The notes: generated by a model from the letters alone, not told the origin. Positions 51,600-61,156 are shown, counted from the first letter of the stretch. The stretch is DNA of 64,000 nt from Megamonas sp. UBA1796 (GCA_002319795.1 DCFU01000046.1:62001-126000); one strand, 5' to 3'. Made by a program: numbers and translations.

Positions 51600-52964
51600 T
51601 CACCGGCTCACATAGCTGCGCTCTCCGGGCGGTATATCGTTCCATTCCAGAGTATTTACAGCAATACCACGCTTTGCTGCCCAAGCAGCAGCAATCCCTG
51701 CTGCCTCACCAATACTCATACAGGTAGGCTGTATGCGCATAGAGGCCTCCAGAATAAAGCTCACTGAGATGCAGCGCCCAACTACCAGCAGATTCGACAC
51801 CTCACGCGTCACAAGCGAACGATACGGGACTTCATAGTATTCTCCCGCAGCGAGGTATTCGCCTACCTTCTCTCCATGCGCATCAATATACCAGGCTGTG
51901 CGCACCACGGCATCCGCAAAATGGCGCCGTGCATAGTAGTCCTCCTCTGTCATGCGGTATTTTCCGACGATGCGCCAGGACTCGCGCGCTCCCAGCATCG
52001 CTGCCTCACGACTTACATAGGCATGCGCAAACCCAGGCAGATGGCGGATAAGGTAGCGGCTCACACGCCGGATCATTGCTCGTCCATACCGCACACCCTC
52101 ACTATACGATACAGCCTCAGAAGCCCTGAAACGCACAGGAAGCTCCGGGCAGTTCATCGACATACAGCCCGGCTTGCCTGGAATCGTAAACGCCTGAAAA
52201 TACTCCGCGTCCTCCTCCGTAAGCTCGCCGCTCTCAATGCCCCGGACAAAAAACGGCTCCAGCTTATATTTGATATCACGGTGGCGGGCAAGCGCAATTT
52301 CAAAATACGGAGGCTTTGTCTTGCACCAGTCATCATGGAGGCTCTGCATATAGTCACAGAGCTTAGCCAAATCAATGCCTCCCATTTCAAAACGGAAGCT
52401 CATCGGCTGGTTATTTCCTGTCTTCTCATATCCTGCCTCAGCGGGTATACCCGCAAGCCGCGAAAGCAGCGCGTCTCCGGTCGCATCAATAAAGGTATGT
52501 GCGCGAACAGCCGCCAAGCCCTCTATCGTCTGCACGATGACTGCCTGTATCGTATCCTGCTGCCGCACGATGTCAACGAGCACACTATGATACAGTACAT
52601 GGACTCCGGCCTCGGCCAAAATTTCATCATAAACAAATGCCAGTGTCTCCGGATTCGTCCAGCCAAAATCTGTTACCCCGTCTGACATCTCGATTTCTTC
52701 AGCACGCATGCGCGCTTTGACTTCACGTACAAACGGCGTATCACTGTCCGGCGCAAAGGTAGGCATGAACGGTTCTACAAGCCCCAGTGTCTGCATACCG
52801 CCAAGCGCTATGCCCCGCTCTATGACAAGTGTCTCCAGCCCATTCCTCGCTGCGGAAGCCGCCGCGGCGGCACCGGACGTGCCTCCGCCCACGATACAGC
52901 ATTCCACACATGCCAGCACTGGCAGTTCCCGGCCAGCATACTGGAGCATTTCTTTTTTCTCCAT
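51600..52964 (-). CDS. FAD-dependent oxidoreductase (FAD_oxidored type)
   Basis: About 454 residues from MEKKEMLQYAGRELP, behind GAGGTGAAGG. The N-terminal dinucleotide fold has GGGTSGAAAAASAARNG and the acidic end VIERG; HTFIDATGDALLSRLAG and LLVVGRCISVSFILEASMR are typical of the PF12831-like group. It is soluble, with no signal peptide. It sits between the HyuA-type gene and the ROK kinase gene, tightly spaced. Family members oxidise sugars or small organic molecules, but no reaction is established for most. Its presence in an amino-sugar operon is unusual. Confidence 0.88.
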   Translation of the reverse strand: MEKKEMLQYAGRELPVLACVECCIVGGGTSGAAAAASAARNGLETLVIERGIALGGMQTLGLVEPFMPTFAPDSDTPFVREVKARMRAEEIEMSDGVTDFGWTNPETLAFVYDEILAEAGVHVLYHSVLVDIVRQQDTIQAVIVQTIEGLAAVRAHTFIDATGDALLSRLAGIPAEAGYEKTGNNQPMSFRFEMGGIDLAKLCDYMQSLHDDWCKTKPPYFEIALARHRDIKYKLEPFFVRGIESGELTEEDAEYFQAFTIPGKPGCMSMNCPELPVRFRASEAVSYSEGVRYGRAMIRRVSRYLIRHLPGFAHAYVSREAAMLGARESWRIVGKYRMTEEDYYARRHFADAVVRTAWYIDAHGEKVGEYLAAGEYYEVPYRSLVTREVSNLLVVGRCISVSFILEASMRIQPTCMSIGEAAGIAAAWAAKRGIAVNTLEWNDIPPGERSYVSR

Positions 52965-52999
52965 ATCCTTCACCTCAAAACGGCCTATAGCCGCCACTT

Positions 53000-55138
53000 T
53001 TATTTTACCGCAACAACGATGATAGTTTCCTCATCCTTTGCACCATCAAGCTCCATCTCCAGTACCGAATCAATTTGCTCACGGCTCACAAGACCAGACA
53101 TATCTACCTGCTTTTCGCCATAATAGGCATAAAGCTGCGGCAGCTGCCCGCCGACCGTGCCATATTCCGTATGTGTATCAATGAGCTCGGTAAGCTCCGC
53201 CGCAAGTTCTTTTTTCGTTACCAATATAACCCCGGCAGCTTCTTTCTGCAAACGTACAACGCCATCCCGGTCAAGCACACGCATAGAATGGTGCTTTTTT
53301 TTGAAAAACCAAAAACCTTTTTCCTCGCGCACACCTTCGAATACATGCCATTTGCCTGCCGTGGCGATTTCCTGCACCTTAGCAACCGGCAGCTCCATAG
53401 ATGCTGCCGCCGCAGTCAGAAGTGCCTCCGCGCTGAGTTCTTTATCCCCAAGACTGCGCGTCCGAAGCTCTGTGGCTCCCATAGCGACAGCACGCAGGAT
53501 ATTCGCCTGCTTGTCGATTTCAATCGATACCTCTACCGTTTCCTCACTCGCACCGGATTTCATGACCTGCTCCACAGCCTCGCGGCGTATAGAACGTATA
53601 TCCTCCTGGGTGGGGCTTACAACCGTACGTTCGACAACCTCACGCACCATAGCAAGCGCTACACCGATGGTCGAAATAATCGGTGCATTCTTTACGATTT
53701 TCCACTTGCAGCCCATAGCCTCTCCGAGGTATGGTGCCAGCACACCGCCGCTGCCTCCGCCGCCGGCGAGACATAGCGTGCCTGCTGACAACTCATAATC
53801 GTGCATAAGCGCCTCAACAATTTCCCTCACCTTGGATACCGCCAAATCCATCGCCTGCTTTGCCGCCTGTTCCGCCGTTATTCCTATAGTATCGCCCAGC
53901 GCCTGCCAGGCTATGCGCGCAGCCTCACGATTGCCCGCGGCATAGTCACCGTCCGGGACCTTACCCAGAAGATTCGCTGCACCCGCAAGCGTAAGCGCGA
54001 CCCGGCGACCATCAGAACCCACGGCAGCGGCAAACGCCATTTCATCCTCAGCACAAGGCGCCAGCAGCGCAAGCTTTGCCTCGGCAAGCGGCTCAGAAAA
54101 CACCTCATAGCTGAGCCCCGCAATATGTGCACTGCGCGGCCCGACATCACGTATAAGACCATCCGTGACACGTATCATGCTGCCGCCTGCAACCCCCAGC
54201 GTACGTACATCAAGGGAATTCAAATAAGTTTTATGCCCCCCGACCTGCGCATACCGCACCATAACACGGCCATTTCGCACGGCAGAAATATCGGTTGAGG
54301 TACCGCCTGCTTCAAGGAAAATGCCGTCTGAAAGCTTCTCATACATGAGTGCACCCGCTACTCCGGCAGCCAGACCGGAAAGCATCGTAAGAATCGGGCG
54401 GCGGCGCACCTCATCCACCGTCATGACCCCGCCGTCGCAGCGCATGATCATAAGCTGCGCCCCTATGCCGGACCGTTTCACACAGGCCTCCGTCATATCC
54501 GCAGTTTCCATCATTTTGGGAATCAGGCTCCCGTTGATGACCGCCGTACGCGTACGCACCCGCAAACCATATAGTTGGGATACCTCATGCCCGCCCGTCG
54601 CGTAGAGATTGCTGGCACGCGCCAGCCTTACAACAAATTCTTCATTGGCAGGATCATCCACCCCGAAAGACTCCGAAGCGACGATAACCGAAGCGTCCTG
54701 CTGTGCCAGTTCAGCAATTCCGGTACGAATTTCCTTTTCCGAAGCTGCAGCATTCTCCGTTTCTACATAAGCATGTACCGTCTTTAGTTCTTTACCCTGC
54801 GCGAGCGGTATATTTCCCACATCACTGTCACTTTTTACCCGCGCCGACTCAAGCCCGCTGCCCATCGCGAGTACGCCGACCTTAGCCACATCACCCTCAA
54901 GCAAAGCATTCGTAGCCTGCGTTGTCCCATGCGCGATAAAAACGACTTCCTCCGGCGCAATATGGTTTTTGGCAAGGATATCCTGCAGAATGTGGATGAT
55001 TCCCTCAGCTACGCCCTCCTTGGCGGCATGCGTCGTAGGGATTTTCTCCTGCGCAATGATTTCATATGTGGTATCATCAATCGCCACGGCATCTGTAAAA
55101 GTCCCGCCGACATCAATACCTATCCTGACTTTTCTCAT
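53000..55138 (-). CDS. HyuA/oxoprolinase-type ATP-dependent hydrolase subunit
   Basis: 712 residues; AAGGAGGAG precedes the ATG. N-terminal HyuA domain (RIGIDVGGTFTDAVAIDD, AHGTTQATNALLEG) and central actin-like ATPase part (GIFLEAGGTSTDISAVRNG, TLGVAGGSMIRV, CLAGGGGSGGVLAPYLGEAMG). An extra C-terminal region (~530-712) contains a basic patch KKKHHS. The family activates a lactam, hydantoin or ketone by ATP-dependent phosphorylation. The usual HyuB partner is not in this operon. In a nag/nan context the target may be a lactam or lactone of an amino sugar; this is speculation. Confidence 0.88.
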   Translation of the reverse strand: MRKVRIGIDVGGTFTDAVAIDDTTYEIIAQEKIPTTHAAKEGVAEGIIHILQDILAKNHIAPEEVVFIAHGTTQATNALLEGDVAKVGVLAMGSGLESARVKSDSDVGNIPLAQGKELKTVHAYVETENAAASEKEIRTGIAELAQQDASVIVASESFGVDDPANEEFVVRLARASNLYATGGHEVSQLYGLRVRTRTAVINGSLIPKMMETADMTEACVKRSGIGAQLMIMRCDGGVMTVDEVRRRPILTMLSGLAAGVAGALMYEKLSDGIFLEAGGTSTDISAVRNGRVMVRYAQVGGHKTYLNSLDVRTLGVAGGSMIRVTDGLIRDVGPRSAHIAGLSYEVFSEPLAEAKLALLAPCAEDEMAFAAAVGSDGRRVALTLAGAANLLGKVPDGDYAAGNREAARIAWQALGDTIGITAEQAAKQAMDLAVSKVREIVEALMHDYELSAGTLCLAGGGGSGGVLAPYLGEAMGCKWKIVKNAPIISTIGVALAMVREVVERTVVSPTQEDIRSIRREAVEQVMKSGASEETVEVSIEIDKQANILRAVAMGATELRTRSLGDKELSAEALLTAAAASMELPVAKVQEIATAGKWHVFEGVREEKGFWFFKKKHHSMRVLDRDGVVRLQKEAAGVILVTKKELAAELTELIDTHTEYGTVGGQLPQLYAYYGEKQVDMSGLVSREQIDSVLEMELDGAKDEETIIVVAVK

Positions 55139-55151
55139 GAATTGCTCCTCC

Positions 55152-56549
55152 TTACCATCTCACAAATGTCACATAAAGCAGCATGATGATACACATGGCC
55201 CAGGTATATGGCAAAGTCTTTTTCAGAATTGCCGCGGTGTCCACGTTGGCAAAACCGCCGATCCATGTATTATGTGAATTCGTTGGATCCGAGGCCGCCT
55301 GGATATATTGCACCCCCAGGAATGTACCCGCTACAACCTCCGGTGGAAGTATCTGCAGCGAAACAATCAAAGCCGCAATCCCGGCACCCATACCAAACAT
55401 ATTGAGGGGTCCGCGATACAGTGCGGTTGGAGCCAGAATAGCAAAGAAAAGCAATAAACCTATATGACTTGACGGAATAATCGCAGCCAGTATCGGATTC
55501 AAAACGGCAGAAACTGCCGGATTCATAACAACGGCTACAAGCATGCCAATCCCCATGAACAGGAACAGCACTCCTGCGATATCTTTGATGCCGTCTACGA
55601 TAGAGCCGGCAAAAATATTGACAAATTGTTTTGGTCTTGTAAGCAGTATGGCATAGCCTGAGGCAATAAGGAAGCCGAATACAGATGCTGCTACCGGATC
55701 TACCATGCCGTTCTCAGCCTTGCCGAAGCCCACAAAGGCTTTGAATATATATACGGTAGCCAAGGGGATAATCGGTGCCAGAAGTGCCAGCGCCGGTACG
55801 TGGCTCCTCTTTTTCAGCAAAACTGAATTCTGTGTTGGTTTTCTTTTTATGCTCTTGAATATCACCGTAAATAAAACTCCTGGCAAAGCTGCCAGGGCAC
55901 GGATAAATTTACCGAAAACCTTCAAAGCAGAAGCACTGCCCTGTTCACTGCCCTGTTTGACATTCAGTATGATAAACACCAACGTAATCAAGACAGAAAT
56001 TCCTACGGCCGGTACATAATAGCTCGCCGTAACTTCACCGCCGAAAATGCCGATATACGTACCGTAATTTGCCGCATTGGCCAGAAGCCCTGTCTGCAAA
56101 CCGAATAGCAGCAGCACACAGGCAACGAGCGGGGAAATCCCTGCGGACATCATGATAGGAATTGTGATAGAGCCAACCATAATAACTGCCCCGAGCCCGC
56201 TCATCCCAAGAAACACAAAAGCCGTAGCTGCCGTAAGCACGATAGCGATTGGCACCGGCTGGTCGCCTGCAAGTTCCGCAGCCTTCTTGATAATCGTATC
56301 TGATATACCCGTCTTCATAATGACGCGGGCAAACATAGCGCCAAAAATGACAACAGCCATAGCACTCGCAAGCTTCATCGCACCATCAAGCAAAATCCCG
56401 TTCAGATATACCACGAGCGGCAGCTGCACAACAAAGGCAATCCATGCTGCCATGAGCGGCAGCGCAAGAATCGTCGGCAATATACGCGCAATCATAAGTC
56501 CGGCAAAAACAAAGAAGCCGCCTAAAATCAATATACCTGCTATGCTCAT
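55152..56549 (-). CDS. Permease of the CitMHS/GntP-like ion-transporter superfamily
   Basis: 465 residues from MSIAGILILGGFF. The start overlaps the nanE stop by one base (TAATG) with AGGAGG inside nanE; a 35-codon upstream extension is rejected. About 11-12 membrane helices with internal symmetry: SGLGAVIMVGSITIPIMMSAG, LLANAANYGTYIGIFGG, and the second-half YRGPLNMFGMGAGIAALIV. Such carriers take up carboxylates with H+ or Na+. The substrate should be the compound processed by the operon, hence an acidic sugar derivative rather than a neutral amino sugar. Confidence 0.8.
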   Translation of the reverse strand: MSIAGILILGGFFVFAGLMIARILPTILALPLMAAWIAFVVQLPLVVYLNGILLDGAMKLASAMAVVIFGAMFARVIMKTGISDTIIKKAAELAGDQPVPIAIVLTAATAFVFLGMSGLGAVIMVGSITIPIMMSAGISPLVACVLLLFGLQTGLLANAANYGTYIGIFGGEVTASYYVPAVGISVLITLVFIILNVKQGSEQGSASALKVFGKFIRALAALPGVLFTVIFKSIKRKPTQNSVLLKKRSHVPALALLAPIIPLATVYIFKAFVGFGKAENGMVDPVAASVFGFLIASGYAILLTRPKQFVNIFAGSIVDGIKDIAGVLFLFMGIGMLVAVVMNPAVSAVLNPILAAIIPSSHIGLLLFFAILAPTALYRGPLNMFGMGAGIAALIVSLQILPPEVVAGTFLGVQYIQAASDPTNSHNTWIGGFANVDTAAILKKTLPYTWAMCIIMLLYVTFVRW

Positions 56550-57229
56550 TATGATTTCCCTCCTAAAGCACTGGCAAATTTGGCAGTAATAAGCTGCGGC
56601 CGCGTAATAGCAGAGCCAACAATCGGCGCATAAGCACCTGCTTCCATGACACATCTGACATCCTCCGGTGTATGAATGCGTCCCTCAGCAAAAACCGGTA
56701 CAGGTGCATCCGATGAAAGCCGCTGCACCAGCACCACATCTGGTCCCGCAAGCTGCGAAGAATAGGGTGTATAGCCCGACATCGTAGTGGAAACAGCATC
56801 TGCACCCAGCCTTGCCGCTTCCATTCCCTCTTCATAGGTAGAAATATCTGCCAGCACAAGCACTCCGGCGTTATGCACCCTATCTACAAGTTCCTTCACC
56901 CCGATACCGCCCGGCCTTTTCCGTGCCGTCATATCGACAGCAATCATCTCGCATCCTGTGGTTAAAAGCTCCTGCACTTCACGCAGCGTTGCCGTAATAT
57001 AGATATCCGAATCCTCATAATTCCGCTTGATAAGGCCTATGACCGGCAGCCCTGTAACTTTTTTGATTTCTTTGATGTCATCCACGCTCTGCGCCCGGAT
57101 GACTGACGCTCCGCCTTCCTTTGCTGCTTTGGCCATCCGGCCCATAATAAATGCACTATGCAGCGGCTCATCCGGCAATGCCTGACATGAGACAACCAGC
57201 TTACCCTTTACTCCAGCCAAAAAATCCAT
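56549..57229 (-). CDS. nanE: N-acetylmannosamine-6-phosphate 2-epimerase
   Basis: 226 residues from MDFLAGVKGKLVVSCQALPDEPLH, behind GGGGGAGGA. NanE motifs: VSCQALPDEPLH, GLIKRNYEDSDIYITAT, MIAVDMTARKRP, LADISTYEEG and VFAEGRIHTPEDV. It converts ManNAc-6-P to GlcNAc-6-P, which NagA and NagB then process. It overlaps the permease gene by one base and follows nagB by 44 bases. No sialic acid lyase (nanA) is present in the window. Confidence 0.96.
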   Translation of the reverse strand: MDFLAGVKGKLVVSCQALPDEPLHSAFIMGRMAKAAKEGGASVIRAQSVDDIKEIKKVTGLPVIGLIKRNYEDSDIYITATLREVQELLTTGCEMIAVDMTARKRPGGIGVKELVDRVHNAGVLVLADISTYEEGMEAARLGADAVSTTMSGYTPYSSQLAGPDVVLVQRLSSDAPVPVFAEGRIHTPEDVRCVMEAGAYAPIVGSAITRPQLITAKFASALGGKS

Positions 57230-57273
57230 AACTTTCCTCCCCCTCTGTTTCTGTTGCTTTATAACTATATGTT

Positions 57274-58023
57274 TCAACATGGTGCTTTTACAGCCTGCGG
57301 TAAAAGCGCAGCAGCATCATGATCTACGATAACCGTAACATCGCGATGCAGCTGCAGTATAGAAGCCGGCGCTGCCGGACTCACACCGCCGCAGACAGCC
57401 TTGCAGATTGCCTCTGCCTTATTTTTGCCGTTCGCGAGCAGTACCACCTTCTTCGCAAGCATGATATTTTTTATTCCCATGCTGATAGCATAGCGGGGCA
57501 CCTCCTGCTCATCTGTAAAGAATCGTGCATTGGCCTGTATTGTTTCCTCATCAAGCCGTACCCGATGCGTCGTCGCCTCAAATTTTATATCCGGTTCATT
57601 GAAGCCGATATGCGCATTCTGTCCGATGCCCAGCACCTGGAGATCAATACCGCCGCGGCTTTCGATCAGTGCATCGTAGCGCGTTCCCTCTGCCACCATA
57701 TCCGCAGCCATTCCGTCCGGGATGTAAACATTTTCTGATTTTATATTGATCCGGTCAAAAAAATTCTTGTGCATAAAATAATGATAGCTTTGCGGATTCT
57801 CCGGTTCAAGTCCGATATACTCATCCAGATTGAAGCTTATAATCTCCGAAAAATCAAGGCCGATGGTTTCATGCACCGCAATGAGCTTCTTATATAGTCC
57901 CAGTGGTGTACTGCCTGTAGCCATCCCCAGTACACTGTCCGGCTTCAGATATATCTGGCCGGCAAAAATTTTTGCAGCAGCTACGCTCATCTCTTCGTAA
58001 GAATTCGTTATAATTAGACGCAT
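57274..58023 (-). CDS. nagB: Glucosamine-6-phosphate deaminase
   Basis: 249 residues, slightly shorter than E. coli NagB (266). Signatures: LGMATGSTPLGLYKKL (phosphate loop), FNLDEYIGLEPENPQSYHYFM (active site, split), LGIGQNAHIGFNEP (catalytic His region). It converts GlcN-6-P to fructose-6-P and ammonia. It is second in the operon after rpiR (15-base gap), apart from nagA at the far end. Confidence 0.97.
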   Translation of the reverse strand: MRLIITNSYEEMSVAAAKIFAGQIYLKPDSVLGMATGSTPLGLYKKLIAVHETIGLDFSEIISFNLDEYIGLEPENPQSYHYFMHKNFFDRINIKSENVYIPDGMAADMVAEGTRYDALIESRGGIDLQVLGIGQNAHIGFNEPDIKFEATTHRVRLDEETIQANARFFTDEQEVPRYAISMGIKNIMLAKKVVLLANGKNKAEAICKAVCGGVSPAAPASILQLHRDVTVIVDHDAAALLPQAVKAPC

Positions 58024-58038
58024 TCCTTCATCCCTCCA

Positions 58039-58884
58039 TTATTGGCGGAGAAACTCCATGGCCACGGCTGTCTTTTGCTTGTTTTCTGCCGCACTTTCGG
58101 ACATCTCCTTAACAATTTGTGTATAGATAAGATCCATGATAAAAAACTGCGCAAGCTTTGTCGTAATAGAACCAGTCTCCAGCATGGATTCCTTGGCTTC
58201 ATAAGTAATATGGATATTCGCAATCCTGCCGATACCGCTGCTCTTATTCGATGTAATAGCGATAGCTCTCGCACCATTTTCCTGCGCAAGCTTTACAGTC
58301 TTCAGCACTTCCGGCGACTTGCCGGAATGCGATACCGCCACGATCACATCTCCCGGTCCGGCAAGCGATGCCATAATCAGCATCGTATGACTGTTGTCCA
58401 GCCCCAGGCTCTCAAATCCAATGCGATAAAATTTATAAGCCGTATCCTGCGCCACAAAGCCTGAGTTTCCCAAACCAATGAACCGCAGCCGCTTAGCCGA
58501 ACGCATGAGTGCTGCACAAGATTCCACACTGCCTTCCATAAGAGACGCCAGCGTTTTTTCCAACGTACCGATATTCGCATCCAGCAGCTTACGCCCCGTA
58601 ACAAGTGCCGATTCACCGCAGCTGATGCTGCTGTTGATAATATACCGGTTTGTTCCCTCCGTAAGCTCCTCTGCCAGAGCAAGCTTAAACGCCTGAAGAC
58701 TGGCAAAACCCATTTTTTTGACAAATCGGGTAATCGTGGCTTCACCTACACCTGAAGTTATCGCCAGCTTCGCAATGGCTGTATGCGGCACATCGGGTGC
58801 ATTCTTCTTTATATAGGCCATAAGAAGTTTGTCTGATTTGGACGGACGAAACTCCGGATGATCCAATTGCTCCAATATGCTCAT
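58039..58884 (-). CDS. RpiR-family regulator (amino-sugar responsive)
   Basis: 281 residues. N-terminal HTH_6 (~1-77: SDKLLMAYIKKNAPDVPHTAIAKLAI..GVGEATITRFVKKMGF) and SIS sugar-phosphate-binding domain (~120-260: KRLRFIGLGNSG, VIVAVSHSGKSPEVLKTVKLA). It likely senses a phosphorylated amino sugar such as GlcNAc-6-P, ManNAc-6-P or GlcN-6-P and represses its own operon. First gene of the run; its promoter is flanked by two related candidate sites. Confidence 0.92.
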   Translation of the reverse strand: MSILEQLDHPEFRPSKSDKLLMAYIKKNAPDVPHTAIAKLAITSGVGEATITRFVKKMGFASLQAFKLALAEELTEGTNRYIINSSISCGESALVTGRKLLDANIGTLEKTLASLMEGSVESCAALMRSAKRLRFIGLGNSGFVAQDTAYKFYRIGFESLGLDNSHTMLIMASLAGPGDVIVAVSHSGKSPEVLKTVKLAQENGARAIAITSNKSSGIGRIANIHITYEAKESMLETGSITTKLAQFFIMDLIYTQIVKEMSESAAENKQKTAVAMEFLRQ

Positions 58885-58904
58885 TTTTTATCCTTCCTCA
58901 TCTT

Positions 58905-58959
58905 CATATTGCACATTTCAAATATAACATATCATCTGTTTATATGCAATAAAATTTCA
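58905..58959 (-). promoter_or_regulatory. rpiR-nag operon promoter with flanking repeated elements
   Basis: Minus strand: -35 TTGCAT (58944-58949), 17-base spacer, -10 TATATT (58921-58926) preceded by TG (extended -10). Two similar elements bracket it: TGAAATTTTATTGCATAT (58959-58942) and TGAAATGTGCAATATG (58920-58905). The second overlaps the start region, as a repressor site would. An AT-rich 8-bp inverted repeat (TTGTATAA, 58984-58991 and 59020-59027) lies farther up. Confidence 0.55.
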
Positions 58960-59122
58960 TTTTTTCTTATTATTTTGTTTTAATTGTATAAATTAAGATA
59001 TAATATTTCTTTTAATATATTATACAAACCCTTAGAAATACTAATTTTTTAAGAACAGGAACGATTTTCATACAACAACTTTATATTTAGGAAATATAAT
59101 TCATTATTTTCTCCTATGCCTG

Positions 59123-59131
59123 TGTTATAAT
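59123..59131 (+). promoter_or_regulatory. deoC promoter, extended -10
   Basis: TGTTATAAT (TGn + consensus TATAAT), 31 bases before the ATG; the -35 is poor. Confidence 0.6.
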
Positions 59132-59162
59132 GTAGATACTATGAAGAAGGAGGGACTTTTCC

Positions 59163-59828
59163 ATGAAAGGTTCAGAAATTCTCACCTATATTGACCACAC
59201 CCTGCTGCAGCCAACAGCCAGCTGGGCACAAATACAAGAGCTTTGTGAACAAGCCATCGTCTACAAGACAGCTTCCGTATGCGTTCCTCCCTGCTATATC
59301 AAACGCATTCAGGAAACCTATGGCGAGACCATAAATATCTGCACCGTTATCGGCTTTCCTCTCGGTTATGATACAACAGAGACCAAAGTCGCAGCCGCCA
59401 AACAGGCCGTCAAAGACGGCGCTGCTGAAATTGATATGGTCATCAATATTTCTGATGTGAAAAACGGCAGCTATGACAAGGTTACCGATGAAATTGTTGC
59501 TATGCGGAAAGCGATCGGCAAGAAACTGCTTAAGGTCATTGTCGAAGCCTGTTACCTGAACGAAGATGAAAAAATCATGCTGTGCCAGGCTGTCACGAAC
59601 GGCGGCGCTGACTACATCAAGACCTCGACCGGCTTTGGGACGAGCGGTGCTACGCACAGTGATGTACGCCTTTTTGCCGAGCATATTGGTCCGAAGGTCA
59701 AAATAAAGGCCGCAGGGGGCATTCGCAACCTCACGGACATCAAGCAATATCTCGCAGAAGGCTGTTCCCGTATCGGCGCGAGCGCGGCGGTGAATCTTCT
59801 GAAGGACCGGCTGAGCGACGAAATCTAA
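59163..59828 (+). CDS. deoC: Deoxyribose-phosphate aldolase
   Basis: 221 residues, family length. Schiff-base lysine K153 (DYIKTSTGFG) and second lysine K182 (KIKAAGGIRN); YIDHTLLQP at the N-terminus and IVEACYL are conserved. It splits 2-deoxyribose-5-phosphate into glyceraldehyde-3-phosphate and acetaldehyde. It is a single-gene unit between its own promoter and a strong terminator; no other nucleoside genes are adjacent. Confidence 0.97.
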   Translation: MKGSEILTYIDHTLLQPTASWAQIQELCEQAIVYKTASVCVPPCYIKRIQETYGETINICTVIGFPLGYDTTETKVAAAKQAVKDGAAEIDMVINISDVKNGSYDKVTDEIVAMRKAIGKKLLKVIVEACYLNEDEKIMLCQAVTNGGADYIKTSTGFGTSGATHSDVRLFAEHIGPKVKIKAAGGIRNLTDIKQYLAEGCSRIGASAAVNLLKDRLSDEI

Positions 59829-59845
59829 TAGCGATGAATCGACAC

Positions 59846-59877
59846 AAAAAAAGAGATGCACCACGCATCTCTTTTTT
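59846..59877. terminator. Bidirectional terminator between deoC and alr
   Basis: AAAAAAAGAGATGC and its complement around ACCAC; A- and T-runs on both sides serve both convergent genes. Confidence 0.93.
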
Positions 59878-59897
59878 TGTAGATTAATTTTTTGTTT

Positions 59898-61007
59898 TTA
59901 TCCCTTATATACTCTTGGCACACGCGGCGAAACCATACAGACAATCTCATAGTTAATGGTACCCAGCCAGCCTGCAACCTCATCCGCGGTAAGCGTATCA
60001 GAGCCAAAAAGCACAGCCTTATCACCGACTGCGGCCTCTGGAACCGCTGTAACATCCGCCATACATTGGTCCATGCAGATACGGCCCACAATCGGCACGC
60101 GCTTTCCTCTGAGCTCAACGACCGCCTTACCGGCAAAAAGGCGCGTATAACCATCTGCGTATCCCATAGGAAGTGTCGCTATACGGCTTTCACGCGAGAC
60201 CGTATAGGTACAACCATAGCTGATCTTTTCACCGGCATACATATCCTTGAGATAAACCAGCCTCGCCCAAACTTTCATCGCCGGACGCAGATCGATTACA
60301 TGCTGCACTTCATCGGACGGCCAGAGTCCATAGAGAATCACGCCAGCACGTACCATATCAAAATGTGTTTCCGGCATCTCCAAAATTGCCGCCGAATTGG
60401 CAATATGCCGGATAGGAATATGAATCCCACGTGCCTCCACTTCAGCCAGGGCTTTCCTGAAGCGTTTGAGCTGTTCCTGCGCATAAGTTTTATCCCGGCT
60501 GTCCGACAAGGCAAAATGTGAAAATATCCCCTCAAGCTCAATACCAGGCAGCTCCCGGAGCTGCATTGCAAGCGCCCCGGCTTCTTCCGGACGCACGCCA
60601 ATACGGCTCATACCCGTATCCACCTTCAAATGCACCTTGGCCGTTTTCCCCTGACGCACCGCTTCCTCAGACAAAGCTCGTGCTGCTTCCAACGTAAACA
60701 CCGTCTGCGTAAGTAATTCATCCACCACAACTCCCGCATCTTCCGGCTGCGTGGCTCCTAAAAGCAGTATTGGCACCGTAAGCCCTGCACGCCGCAGTTC
60801 CACAGCTTCAGACACCACCGCCACAGCCAGATAATCCGCCCCAAGCTTTACAGCGCGCTGGGCTACCGCCACCGCCCCATGGCCATAAGCATCCGCCTTT
60901 ACCACGGCACAAAACTTCGCATTGCCCTGAATGCGCTTCTTTATTTCCTTTATATTATGCTCAATCGCTCCCAAATCAATTTCTGCCCAAACTGCACGAC
61001 CCGGCAT
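59898..61007 (-). CDS. alr: Alanine racemase
   Basis: 369 residues. PLP lysine K37 in AVVKADAYGHGA; second catalytic Tyr in KISYGCTYTV; IATLPMGYADGYTR and GRICMDQCMADVT are conserved. It makes D-alanine for peptidoglycan. A perfect inverted repeat TACAATA-GCCT-TATTGTA (61032-61049) lies about 25 bases upstream and may be a control site or part of the promoter. Confidence 0.97.
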   Translation of the reverse strand: MPGRAVWAEIDLGAIEHNIKEIKKRIQGNAKFCAVVKADAYGHGAVAVAQRAVKLGADYLAVAVVSEAVELRRAGLTVPILLLGATQPEDAGVVVDELLTQTVFTLEAARALSEEAVRQGKTAKVHLKVDTGMSRIGVRPEEAGALAMQLRELPGIELEGIFSHFALSDSRDKTYAQEQLKRFRKALAEVEARGIHIPIRHIANSAAILEMPETHFDMVRAGVILYGLWPSDEVQHVIDLRPAMKVWARLVYLKDMYAGEKISYGCTYTVSRESRIATLPMGYADGYTRLFAGKAVVELRGKRVPIVGRICMDQCMADVTAVPEAAVGDKAVLFGSDTLTADEVAGWLGTINYEIVCMVSPRVPRVYKG

Positions 61008-61156
61008 AGCGCCATCTCCCTACAAAATTTTTACAATAGCCTTATTGTACACCCCGCATGCCAAAATGAAAAGATTTTTATCAATCAATCGCAGCAGGCT
61101 TTACTATTTTTATGACGAATATAATAAAGAATTATCTTGTACAAAGGAGATTTTTT

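Noticed and set aside
49480..58884. A standard sialic acid operon
   Set aside because: There is no nanA and no sialidase, and two enzymes foreign to the pathway are embedded in it.
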